A stretch of DNA of 7,542 nucleotides from an uncultured Campylobacter sp. (GCF_938045465.1 NZ_CALIBF010000056.1:1-7542), one strand, 5' to 3'. Shown: positions 1 to 5,931, counted from the first letter of the stretch. Notes: generated by a model not told the origin, from the letters alone. Translations and numbers: made by a program.

Positions 1-213
1 TTTTGTAAAAGCGGAATTTTGTTCTATAGAATTCTGAATCGCAGAATTTTGCTCGCTAGTATCATCCGCCGCAAGTTCTTCTTGCGCTAAATCTAAATTC
101 TCAGATTGCTCCTGTGGTTTCTCGTCCAGAGGCTTTTTTTCTTCGCTGCTTTTACGTCTTATACTGGCTAGCGATGCAGGATTACTGCTGCCGCCCCAAA
201 TATCTTCGCCCAT
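1..213 (-). CDS. hypothetical hydrophilic protein, N-terminal part (runs off left edge)
   Basis: This is the first 71 codons of a gene read leftward with no stop before the window edge, so the C-terminus is missing. The ATG at 213-211 has a strong AAGGAG site at 224-219 with a 5-base spacer, which makes the start convincing. The protein begins MGEDIWGGSSNP and then becomes highly charged and low in complexity: Lys/Glu-rich around residues 20-40, then a Gln/Asn/Ser-rich stretch (EQNSAIQNSIEQNS) at about 54-67. There is no signal peptide, membrane segment or catalytic motif in the visible part, and it looks intrinsically disordered. It is divergent from tpx across an 89-base gap. I do not recognise the family. 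The missing part may hold a folded domain, and no function is proposed. The clear ribosome site, sustained reading frame and promoter-like upstream hexamer make it a real gene. Confidence 0.75.
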   Translation of the reverse strand, partial: MGEDIWGGSSNPASLASIRRKSSEEKKPLDEKPQEQSENLDLAQEELAADDTSEQNSAIQNSIEQNSAFTK

Positions 214-237
214 CTGCTCTCCTTGATTTTTAAAGCA

Positions 238-243
238 ATTTTA
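238..243 (-). promoter_or_regulatory. putative -10 box for the left-edge gene
   Basis: On the minus strand the hexamer TAAAAT (five of six matches to TATAAT) lies 24 bases upstream of the ATG at 213, which would give a short leader of about 18 bases. No -35 box is evident, as is usual in Campylobacter. Assigned by position and sequence only. Confidence 0.35.
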
Positions 244-265
244 CCTGAAATTTAAGGAATTTTTG

Positions 266-271
266 TATATT
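266..271 (+). promoter_or_regulatory. putative -10 box for tpx
   Basis: TATATT (five of six matches to TATAAT), preceded by a T-rich run and TG immediately before the hexamer, lies 31 bases upstream of the tpx ATG. Transcription would start near 278. The ribosome site AAGGA at 293-297 follows with a 5-base spacer. No PerR-like palindrome is recognisable in the gap, so any peroxide control cannot be read from the sequence. Confidence 0.45.
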
Positions 272-302
272 CGCCGCTACAAATTCAAAACAAAGGACAA
301 AA

Positions 303-827
303 ATGTCAACAGTAACATTTCAAGGAAAGCCCGTAGAGTTAAGCGGGCAAGAGATAAATCTAGGCGATCGCGCGCCGCAAGTGCGCTTAGTAGCTCAAGA
401 TCTAAGCGAAATCGAGATCGCTAGCGGCAAGCATGTGCAAATCATCGTCGCCGTGCCGTCGCTAGATACGCCCGTCTGCGCGACAGAGGCACGCAAGTTC
501 AACGAGCGCGCTGCATCGCTTCCTAACACCGAAGTAATCGTCGTTTCGATGGATTTACCGTTTGCGATGGGGAGGTTTTGTACGACTGAGGGGATCAAAA
601 ATCTACGCGTTGCAAGCGATTTCCGCGATAAGGAATTTTGCCGCCGCTACGGCACCCTCATCGCCAGCGGCGCATTAGCAGGTCTCAGCGCCAGAGCGAT
701 CTTCGTCATAGATACCGCAGGCGTCGTGGTTTATAAAGAGCTTGTAAGTGATATAGCCTCTGAGCCCGACTACGACGCAGCGCTAGATTTTGCAGAGCTC
801 GTCGCTCGCAACAGCTGCTCTAACTGA
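303..827 (+). CDS. tpx: thiol peroxidase Tpx (atypical 2-Cys peroxiredoxin)
   Basis: The enzyme reduces hydrogen peroxide and alkyl (including lipid) hydroperoxides using electrons from thioredoxin. Seen in the sequence: 174 residues, close to the usual ~168. The family signature PSLDTPVC lies at residues 52-59, with C59 as the expected peroxidatic cysteine, followed by R64 and F66-N67. The resolving-cysteine block DLPFAMGRFC ends at C93. The conserved LSARAIFVID block lies at 128-137, with R131 matching the usual active-site arginine. The N-terminal beta-hairpin (VTFQGKPVEL) is also typical. Two extra cysteines, C113 and C172, are not part of the standard pair. The start is supported by AAGGA at 293-297. 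In E. coli Tpx was first described as periplasmic, but this protein has no signal peptide and is probably cytoplasmic. It is monocistronic, divergent from the left-edge gene, with a hairpin just after the stop. Confidence 0.97.
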   Translation: MSTVTFQGKPVELSGQEINLGDRAPQVRLVAQDLSEIEIASGKHVQIIVAVPSLDTPVCATEARKFNERAASLPNTEVIVVSMDLPFAMGRFCTTEGIKNLRVASDFRDKEFCRRYGTLIASGALAGLSARAIFVIDTAGVVVYKELVSDIASEPDYDAALDFAELVARNSCSN

Positions 828-839
828 GCAAGATAATAG

Positions 840-860
840 ATCCAAGGTTTGGATAATTTT
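840..860 (+). terminator. weak hairpin downstream of tpx
   Basis: A perfect 6-bp stem, ATCCAA (840-845) with TTGGAT (849-854) and a 3-base loop, starts 12 bases after the tpx stop and is followed by AATTTT. The stem is short and AT-balanced, so termination would be weak. The position directly after the gene is the main argument. Confidence 0.4.
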
Positions 861-893
861 AGCCTCGCTTTAGTTCACTACTTTAAGCAAATT

Positions 894-926
894 CGCCCTA
901 CTGCAAGTAAAAAACGAAGTAGGGCG
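894..926. repeat. 9-bp inverted repeat in the tpx 3' region
   Basis: CGCCCTACT (894-902) pairs perfectly with AGTAGGGCG (918-926) across a 15-base loop containing six As. Neither side has a proper T tract after the stem, so it is not a textbook terminator. It may be a second-line terminator or RNA-stabilising hairpin for tpx. The decamer AAGTAGGGCG recurs at 6557-6566. Confidence 0.4.
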
Positions 927-1046
927 CTTAAAATTCTACTTCAATTTTACATTTTGATTTTACGCTTTAATTTTCGCTCCAGCGTACGCAAAGCCGTTAA
1001 CGCACAGTAATAGTAAGCGAATGAGTACGAAATTTAATAGGATCGC

Positions 1047-1075
1047 CTGCTGCTAAATTTAAAATTTAGCAGCAG
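1047..1075. terminator. 14-bp perfect inverted repeat between convergent genes
   Basis: CTGCTGCTAAATTT (1047-1060) and AAATTTAGCAGCAG (1062-1075) are perfect reverse complements around a single base. In RNA this would fold as a long hairpin with a GC-rich base and an AT-rich tip. It lies between the convergent tpx and SUKH-like genes, 29 bases past the stop of the latter, so a shared two-way terminator is the natural reading. It lacks a long T tract on either side, so efficiency is uncertain. The rest of the 828-1103 gap holds no gene that I can support. Confidence 0.45.
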
Positions 1076-1103
1076 CGGGAGTTGAAATTTTAAATTTGCT
1101 CGC

Positions 1104-1820
1104 TTAGCCACTCCGCGCGATAAATTCGCTAAAAGAGATCTCCTGCGCGTAAAATTTAACTCCGAGCGAGGCGAGCTTGTCTTGCAGCGGCAGCGCCAGT
1201 TCCTCTATGCCGCTAAATACGCAAAGCGGCAAATTTTGCGCCCTCTCTTTAGTCGCCGCAAAGCTCTCGTCTTCAAAAAATTTCTTTAAAAATACGAGCG
1301 TTTTTACCTTATCCGCGCCCAAATCCTCGATGAAAACGCTGAAATATCTATATCCCGGCTCCTCGCGCGCTTCATCTTCTCGCGCATAGTCGTCCACCAG
1401 CTCGCGGTAAAATTCGTTGTTTAAATCCGCAAGCGGCGCGATCGCTTCAAGCGAGCACGGTTTTTTAAGCACAGCAAGGGCGGCCAAAATTTCTTCAAAT
1501 TTAACGATGTCGTCCGCGACCTTTATCGGCTCCCACGAGCCGGCGCCGTGATAGGCAAAATATACGGGCGAGGCGTCCCCGAGGGCAAAATCGACGAAAA
1601 ACGGATCGTCCATGCCGTTACGCGCGATGACCCGCCAGCTCTTTCGCCACTGCCCGGGCGTATCGTCCGCAAGCTCCTCGCCAGTTTTGCGGCTAGCGAG
1701 CCTATATCCGTCCTGAAAACTCTCAAACTCGCCCTCGTCGGGGTAGAGAGAAGGCAGTAAAATGCACTCTGGAACTATGCGTTTGCGGATAAAATTTCGG
1801 ATCAAATTCGGAATTTGCAC
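1104..1820 (-). CDS. SUKH (SMI1/KNR4)-like protein with an L7/L12 C-terminal-like domain
   Basis: The protein has 238 residues and no signal peptide or membrane segment. Its middle part resembles SUKH domains: W62-R63 leading to an I65-A66 strand, N68-G69, DDPFFVDF at 71-78, PVYFAYHGAG at 85-94, W96 and a closing helix IVKFEEILAAL at 105-115. SUKH proteins often serve as immunity proteins to contact-dependent or polymorphic toxins, but many have no known partner. The last ~75 residues (DKVKTLVFLKKF at about 170-181, AQNLPLCVFSGIEELA at 194-209, LASLGVKFYAQ at 216-226) follow the spacing of the ribosomal L7/L12 C-terminal (ClpS-like) fold. Both assignments are from eye-read patterns. The start is a GTG at 1820, the first possible start after an in-frame stop, with AAAGG at 1832-1828 and a 7-base spacer. 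A TTG five codons later is an alternative. No toxin gene is adjacent and the gene seems monocistronic. Confidence 0.7.
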   Translation of the reverse strand: MQIPNLIRNFIRKRIVPECILLPSLYPDEGEFESFQDGYRLASRKTGEELADDTPGQWRKSWRVIARNGMDDPFFVDFALGDASPVYFAYHGAGSWEPIKVADDIVKFEEILAALAVLKKPCSLEAIAPLADLNNEFYRELVDDYAREDEAREEPGYRYFSVFIEDLGADKVKTLVFLKKFFEDESFAATKERAQNLPLCVFSGIEELALPLQDKLASLGVKFYAQEISFSEFIARSG

Positions 1821-1849
1821 GGCGCGGCCTTTGGGTTAAATTTGAGCGA

Positions 1850-1858
1850 ATTTTAGCA
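1850..1858 (-). promoter_or_regulatory. putative extended -10 promoter of the SUKH-like gene
   Basis: TGCTAAAAT on the minus strand is an extended -10 element (TG, one base, then TAAAAT) 29 bases or more upstream of the GTG start. Transcription would begin near 1843, giving a leader of about 22 bases with the AAAGG site inside it. It lies downstream of the large inverted repeat, which suggests that this gene is transcribed separately from torA. Confidence 0.45.
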
Positions 1859-1931
1859 GAGTTTTTTAATCCGCGCAAAATTTACGATCAAATTTGGTGA
1901 ATTAAATTTGAGTGCAAAAAGACAAGCGGAA

Positions 1932-2040
1932 GTATCGCGAGATGATTTTGAGAGTTGTGCAGAAATTTTAAGTCAAGGCTAGACAAGTAGTCTGCCGCAG
2001 ACTTAAAATTTCAAATCTCTCTCAAAAGTACTCGCGAGAC
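1932..2040. repeat. ~109-bp imperfect inverted repeat at the torA 3' end
   Basis: Three stem blocks match in order on both arms. GAAATTTTAAGTC (1962-1974) pairs with 2000-2012, TTTTGAGAG (1946-1954) with 2019-2027, and TCGCGAG (1935-1941) with 2031-2037. Small internal loops separate them, and a GT/AC pair closes the outside. The 25-base centre has its own smaller hairpins, including AGTCTG (1989-1994) with CAGACT (1998-2003), which uses bases also needed by the large stem. The element begins 14 bases after the torA stop. On the minus strand it is followed by CTTTTT near 1915-1920, so it could terminate the torA transcript. It could also be a small non-autonomous mobile or dispersed repeat. 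It contains no gene that I can support. Confidence 0.65.
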
Positions 2041-2053
2041 GACGCGTTAAATT

Positions 2054-4501
2054 CTACAAAGATTGTAAGATTTTAGGTTTACTAAACGCTGTTATCGGTT
2101 TAATCTCGCCTTTAAATTTCTCGATTTGAGCAAGCACGGTGTGAGCCGAGTTGCTTTGTGCGAGACTTGACGTGCCTTTATCAAACGTAAGCACGTTTAC
2201 GCAGCCGTGCTGACAGAGGCTCTTCTCGCCCCAAACCTCGGGATCGTACCACGCGCCCTCGCAGATCGCTGCGACGCGCTCGGGCACGATGTCGGTAACG
2301 AGTACGCCCGCTAAAATTTCGCCGCGATCGTTAAAAACGCGCACGATGTCGCCGTTCGCAAGCCCGCGAGCTTCGGCGTCTTTTGGATTGATGAGCACCG
2401 GCTCTCTGCCGCTAACCTCGGCAAAATTTCTGATGATCGAGTTGTTTAGCTGGCTGTGCAGGCGGTAGCGAGAGTGCGGGCTTACGATGTGAATCGGATA
2501 CTTCGCCGTCTTTTTCGCATCGCCTAGCCACTCTTTAGGCTCGATCCAAGTAGGCATCGGCGGGCAGTCGGCATAGCCCATCTTAGCGATTACGGGCGAG
2601 TAAAGCTCTATCTTGCCAGACGGCGTGCCTAGGCGGTTTTTGGCGGGATTTTCGCGGAATGCCGCAAGGCGCGTGTATAGCGCGCTGCTCTCGTCGTCCT
2701 TTTCAAAGCGCACGAAGCCTTTGTCGTAAAATTCCTCAAAGCTAGGCATCGTTATATTTAGACCTTTAGCTTGCTCTACGGCATCGGCGTAGAATTCCTT
2801 CATCCATCCTAGCTCATCCTTGCCCTCGCTAAAGACCTCGCCGTATCCCCAGCGCTTGCAGATCTGCTCGCAGATCCAAAAGTCGCTCTTGCTCTCGCCC
2901 ATTGGCTCGATTGCAGGCCTGTAAGCGACTATATATTCGCCCGTAGCGCCCGTTTGGTTGATGTCGTTACGCTCGACCTCGATCGCGACGGGAAGCACGA
3001 TGTCGCTAAGCTTCGCCGTGCTCGTCCAGTAAGGCTCGGCGGTGATAACAGTATCAAATTTACGCCACTGCCTCACAATATTATTCACGTCTTGATGACG
3101 CGTAAACATCGATCCGCACGCCATATATGCGACTCTCATATGCGGCAGCTTGATTTTAGTGCCGTCGTAGTCAATCTGCTTGCCCGGATGCTCCAGCGCC
3201 TCGATGCTGCGAGAGGACGGGATGGTAATGTTTTTCGCACTTTTCCAAGGCGCAGAGCCCGTGTTTTCGTATTTTTCATCTATGCGCGTGCTAAGCCCCT
3301 TTAAAATCGGAGCTACCTTATTCGTAGCGCCCGCGGAACCATAGCCCAGGCTAAATTCAAAGCCGAGACCCTCCTTGCCGATATATCCCAGCATCGCATT
3401 AAGCGCTACTAGCGCCCAGAAAGGCTGCTCGCCGTGATCTGCGCGCTGCAAACCGCGACCGATCAGGATCGTGCTCGGTTCCTTTGCAAGCGCTGTAGCA
3501 AATTTCGCAATAGCCTCCTCGCTCACGCCGCAAATTTTGCTCGCCCATGAGGCATCTTTTACGACCTTATCCTCGGTGCCTAGGAAGTAGTCTTTAAATT
3601 TATTAAATCCGACGGTGTATTTTTTGATAAATTCCGCATCATAAAGCCCGCTCGTAAACAGATAATGGCACATGCCGATGATGAGCGCGGTATCGGTATT
3701 CGGGCGTACGATGATATCTTCGCTGCCGAAGTAGCGCGCGGTGTCGTTTCTCATCACATTTACGCTGTAGGTTTTGATGCCCGATTTCTTAAGCTCTTGC
3801 ATGCCGATGTAGCCGTCGTGCGTAGGCGGAATGGATGAAATTTGATTGGTTACCGCAGGATCGGTCGCCCAAAATACGACGTTTTTGGCGTTTTTGACGA
3901 TCGCTTTCCACGTAGTAGGCGCGTCGTAAACGGCGCTTGAGCCAAGCACGTGAGGCATGATGACGAGCCCCGCGCCGGTGGAGTAATCGCCGCTTTCCTC
4001 TACGTAGCCGCCTAAAATTTTAAGCATTCGGTGTGCTACGGTGCGTCCCCAGCCGATCTTACCGCTACCGCCCCACCAGTAGCACTCGCCGTAGATCGCC
4101 TCGGCGCCGTATTTGTCGAAATTTTCTTTCAAAGCCTTTGCGGCTAGATCAAGCGCTACGTCCCAGCTAACGCGCACGAACTCCTCTTTACCGCGCAGTT
4201 CACTCTTTGCCGCACCTTTTGCCTTTAGATAACTTTTACGCACCATCGGATAGAGCACGCGGTTTTCGTTTTGGATATTATCGGGCAAGCTGTAATTCAT
4301 CGTATTTGGAAATTTATCGCCTTCAAAATCGCTTACCGAAACGATCTGCGACGAGTTTAAATTTAGCCAAAAGGTGCCGAATCTGTTCGCGCCGAATACC
4401 TTTTTGTTATCGAAAATCGTCTGCGTAACCCCCTCGATCCTGCTAGCGCTTGCCGCGCTTGCGCCTAGAATTCCCGCCTTTAAAAAGTCTCGCCTTTTCA
4501 T
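2054..4501 (-). CDS. torA: TorA/DorA-type periplasmic molybdenum TMAO/S-oxide reductase
   Basis: This is a molybdopterin-guanine-dinucleotide enzyme of the DMSO reductase family. It reduces trimethylamine N-oxide and probably sulfoxides in the periplasm as a terminal reductase. Seen: 815 residues, usual for this single-subunit group. It has a Tat signal with the twin arginines R3-R4 in KRRDFLKAG and then a short Ala/Ser-rich stretch. No N-terminal 4Fe-4S cysteine motif is present, as in TorA, DorA and BisC. The block SGDYSTGAG (170-178) contains S174, the expected serine ligand of molybdenum. HQDVN at 469-473 and the C-terminal cofactor-binding domain (HIVSPHSRYRLHSQLNN from 671, NVLTFDKGTSSLAQ at 769-782) are clear. 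Y141 and W143 align with DorA residues linked to sulfoxide use. The start has AAAGGAG at 4513-4507 with a 5-base spacer. It is the second gene of an operon, 13 bp after the cytochrome gene. TMAO, DMSO, methionine sulfoxide and biotin sulfoxide all remain possible substrates. Confidence 0.93.
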   Translation of the reverse strand: MKRRDFLKAGILGASAASASRIEGVTQTIFDNKKVFGANRFGTFWLNLNSSQIVSVSDFEGDKFPNTMNYSLPDNIQNENRVLYPMVRKSYLKAKGAAKSELRGKEEFVRVSWDVALDLAAKALKENFDKYGAEAIYGECYWWGGSGKIGWGRTVAHRMLKILGGYVEESGDYSTGAGLVIMPHVLGSSAVYDAPTTWKAIVKNAKNVVFWATDPAVTNQISSIPPTHDGYIGMQELKKSGIKTYSVNVMRNDTARYFGSEDIIVRPNTDTALIIGMCHYLFTSGLYDAEFIKKYTVGFNKFKDYFLGTEDKVVKDASWASKICGVSEEAIAKFATALAKEPSTILIGRGLQRADHGEQPFWALVALNAMLGYIGKEGLGFEFSLGYGSAGATNKVAPILKGLSTRIDEKYENTGSAPWKSAKNITIPSSRSIEALEHPGKQIDYDGTKIKLPHMRVAYMACGSMFTRHQDVNNIVRQWRKFDTVITAEPYWTSTAKLSDIVLPVAIEVERNDINQTGATGEYIVAYRPAIEPMGESKSDFWICEQICKRWGYGEVFSEGKDELGWMKEFYADAVEQAKGLNITMPSFEEFYDKGFVRFEKDDESSALYTRLAAFRENPAKNRLGTPSGKIELYSPVIAKMGYADCPPMPTWIEPKEWLGDAKKTAKYPIHIVSPHSRYRLHSQLNNSIIRNFAEVSGREPVLINPKDAEARGLANGDIVRVFNDRGEILAGVLVTDIVPERVAAICEGAWYDPEVWGEKSLCQHGCVNVLTFDKGTSSLAQSNSAHTVLAQIEKFKGEIKPITAFSKPKILQSL

Positions 4502-4514
4502 CTGATCTCCTTTA

Positions 4515-5081
4515 TCATTCAGGTTTTTTTGCGTTGTGTTGTAGGTATTTTATTATCAAATTTAAATCGTCGCCCTCGAGCGCTACGTAGTTTGCATTGA
4601 TCATCTCTTGCAGATTCGCAGGCCATTGATTTGCCGTGAAGCTGTTCGGCTCGTGAAGCCTATGACATGCCGAGCAAATCTGCTCGTAGTTCGTTTTCGC
4701 ATCCGCATAAAGCGCCTTAGCGTCCTTAGCTACGGCATCCGAGCCAACCTCGTAAATTCCCTCGACCTCGTACCAGATCTCGCCGTAATCGTCCTCGAGC
4801 TTTTTGCCCTTTTTAAAATTTGCTTCGGCTTCGTTCGTAAAAATCGCGTAAATTTCAGCCTCTTTCATATTTTTTTGGATTTGAAGCTGATAGTTTTCGC
4901 TCACGACGCCTTTGATTTTAATCTTGGTAACGTCGCCATCGCTGGATATCACCTCGATCGGCGTTAAAATTTCAGCCTCGCCGATTGCTTTGCCGTCTTG
5001 CGAGATCGTAGCGGTTTTAGAGATCACCTCGCCGCCGAAAAGCGAACACGCACAGATAAATGAGATAAAAATTTTCCTCAT
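4515..5081 (-). CDS. periplasmic monohaem cytochrome c, TorC C-terminal-domain type
   Basis: The protein has 188 residues and is the likely electron donor or partner of the reductase encoded just downstream. Seen: a short signal peptide (residues 1-17, MRKIFISFICACSLFGG) with cleavage near 17-18. A ~100-residue, beta-rich N-terminal part follows (VTKIKIKGVV at 51-60, IWYEVEGIYEV at 102-112). There is one haem c site, CSACH at 136-140, with M160 in NQWPANLQEM as the probable sixth ligand, and a closing helix ending in IIKYLQ. The order of strand-rich domain, then CxxCH, then ANQW, then LxxM, then YLQ matches the C-terminal monohaem domain of E. coli TorC/TorY, but the NapC-like tetrahaem, membrane-anchored part is absent. 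C. jejuni has the same cytochrome-reductase gene pair. The start has AAAGGA at 5093-5088 with a 6-base spacer. It is the first gene of the operon and is divergent from the regulator gene. Confidence 0.88.
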   Translation of the reverse strand: MRKIFISFICACSLFGGEVISKTATISQDGKAIGEAEILTPIEVISSDGDVTKIKIKGVVSENYQLQIQKNMKEAEIYAIFTNEAEANFKKGKKLEDDYGEIWYEVEGIYEVGSDAVAKDAKALYADAKTNYEQICSACHRLHEPNSFTANQWPANLQEMINANYVALEGDDLNLIIKYLQHNAKKPE

Positions 5082-5113
5082 AAAGTATCCTTTCTAGGTT
5101 GTCTTTAACGCGA

Positions 5114-5119
5114 ATTATA
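5114..5119 (-). promoter_or_regulatory. -10 box of the cytochrome-torA operon
   Basis: A perfect TATAAT on the minus strand, 33 bases or more upstream of the cytochrome ATG. Taking the hexamer as -12 to -7, transcription starts at 5107. The centre of the inverted repeat at 5136-5161 then falls exactly at -41.5, the classical class II activator position for Crp/Fnr-type proteins. Confidence 0.65.
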
Positions 5120-5135
5120 AATCAAAGATAAATTT

Positions 5136-5161
5136 AAATTTGTCGCGATTGCGACGAATTT
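5136..5161. promoter_or_regulatory. candidate operator for the divergent Crp/Fnr-type regulator
   Basis: AAATTTGTCGC (5136-5146) and GCGACGAATTT (5151-5161) form an inverted repeat with 10 of 11 pairs and a 4-base spacer (GATT). The half-site TTGTCGC/TTCGTCGC differs from the FNR (TTGAT) and CRP (TGTGA) half-sites, but the two-fold symmetry, length and position suit a homodimeric Crp-superfamily protein. It lies between the two divergent promoters. It sits at -41.5 for the cytochrome-torA operon and about -37.5 for the regulator gene, overlapping that promoter's -35 region. Activation of the operon with autorepression or autoactivation is an inference from geometry. Confidence 0.55.
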
Positions 5162-5173
5162 ATCCTTTTTATG

Positions 5174-5179
5174 TAAAAT
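5174..5179 (+). promoter_or_regulatory. putative -10 box of the regulator gene
   Basis: TAAAAT preceded by TG (TG directly adjoining) and a T-run lies upstream of the regulator gene, with transcription expected near 5186. That would leave only about 8 bases before the ATG at 5194 but about 23 before the ATG at 5209, which favours the latter start. Confidence 0.4.
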
Positions 5180-5208
5180 TTACGTGAAATTTTATGCAAA
5201 GAGCTGCT

Positions 5209-5790
5209 ATGATAGATAGATTAAATAACGATTACAGCGAGAAATTCGACTTTTTAAGCAGGGAGCAGATTGCTAAATTTAGGCGCGAAAGCTACGCTCG
5301 CGGCGACGTGATCTACGCGCAGAAGTTTAAATTTATCATTTTGCTGCAGGGTAGGGCGAAGCTAAACTGCTACGAAAACGGCAAGGAATTTATCTTTAGC
5401 TTCGTAAGAAGCGGCGCCTACGTCTGCTTGGATAAAAACACGAGCCTTGAAATTTTAAGCGACTGCGAGACGCTACAGATCAACATCTCGGAGCTTTTTG
5501 AGCTGCTCGGAGATGAGTTTGCAAGCTCAATCATAAACGCGCTTATCAAAAATATCTACTCGCAACGGATTTTAATTAAAGAGATCGTCTTTGCAAAAAT
5601 CCAGACGCGGATTTTAAATTTTCTAAACCGCATCGCAAATGCCGATAAGATCGTGGAGCTTCCCTTTAATATAATGACGCTGGCAAGCCTGCTCGGAGCA
5701 CCCAGACAAAACGTCTCTCAGGCGATTACGAAGCTAGTAAATGACAAAAAGATCGTGAAATTAAAGGGCAATAGGATTAAAATTTTGTAG
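5209..5790 (+). CDS. Crp/Fnr-superfamily transcriptional regulator
   Basis: A one-component regulator of 193 residues from the chosen start. Seen: an N-terminal cyclic-nucleotide-type beta-roll (about 28-95, with VIYAQKFKFIILLQGRAKL and the KEFIFSFVRSGAYV strands), and a long dimerisation helix (about 100-135, IINALIKNIYSQRILIKEIVF). A C-terminal winged helix-turn-helix follows (about 152-185, MTLASLLGAPRQNVSQAITKL, closing with the wing KIVKLKGNRIKIL). The N-terminus has no FNR cysteine cluster, and the three cysteines (54, 73, 86) are scattered through the beta-roll, so the sensed signal is unknown. The ATG at 5209 is preferred because AAAGAG (5198-5203) precedes it with a 5-base spacer and the predicted transcript starts near 5186. 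An in-frame ATG at 5194 has no ribosome site. Divergence from the cytochrome-torA operon with a shared inverted repeat makes local control of S-/N-oxide respiration likely. Confidence 0.88.
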   Translation: MIDRLNNDYSEKFDFLSREQIAKFRRESYARGDVIYAQKFKFIILLQGRAKLNCYENGKEFIFSFVRSGAYVCLDKNTSLEILSDCETLQINISELFELLGDEFASSIINALIKNIYSQRILIKEIVFAKIQTRILNFLNRIANADKIVELPFNIMTLASLLGAPRQNVSQAITKLVNDKKIVKLKGNRIKIL

Positions 5791-5931
5791 TTTGAATCTC
5801 GCGGCGGATCTAAATTTAAATATAAAAGGCTATTTTGAGCAAAACCGCCTAGTAAAAAGGGCTAAAACCAAAATGGAATTAGCTCTAAATTTAGCTTATT
5901 TGCAAAGCTTATGTGTGCTACAAAGCTACGT

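Noticed and set aside
214..302. PerR or Fur operator upstream of tpx
   Set aside because: The gap has A/T-rich words but no convincing symmetric PerR- or Fur-like palindrome over the promoter.
2954..3304. 116-codon open frame on the plus strand inside torA
   Set aside because: It lies wholly antisense to a conserved part of the reductase gene, has no ribosome site and its translation (Arg/His-rich) resembles no family.
4608..4967. 119-codon open frame on the plus strand opposite the cytochrome gene
   Set aside because: It is antisense to a gene with a clear haem motif and signal peptide, and lacks a ribosome site.
5194..5208. Upstream ATG as the start of the Crp/Fnr-type regulator
   Set aside because: No ribosome site precedes it and the predicted transcript would begin only about 8 bases upstream. 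The ATG at 5209 has AAAGAG at proper spacing. It cannot be fully excluded.
5209..5790. FNR-type oxygen sensing by the regulator
   Set aside because: The N-terminus has no cysteine cluster for a 4Fe-4S centre. The three cysteines lie scattered in the beta-roll.
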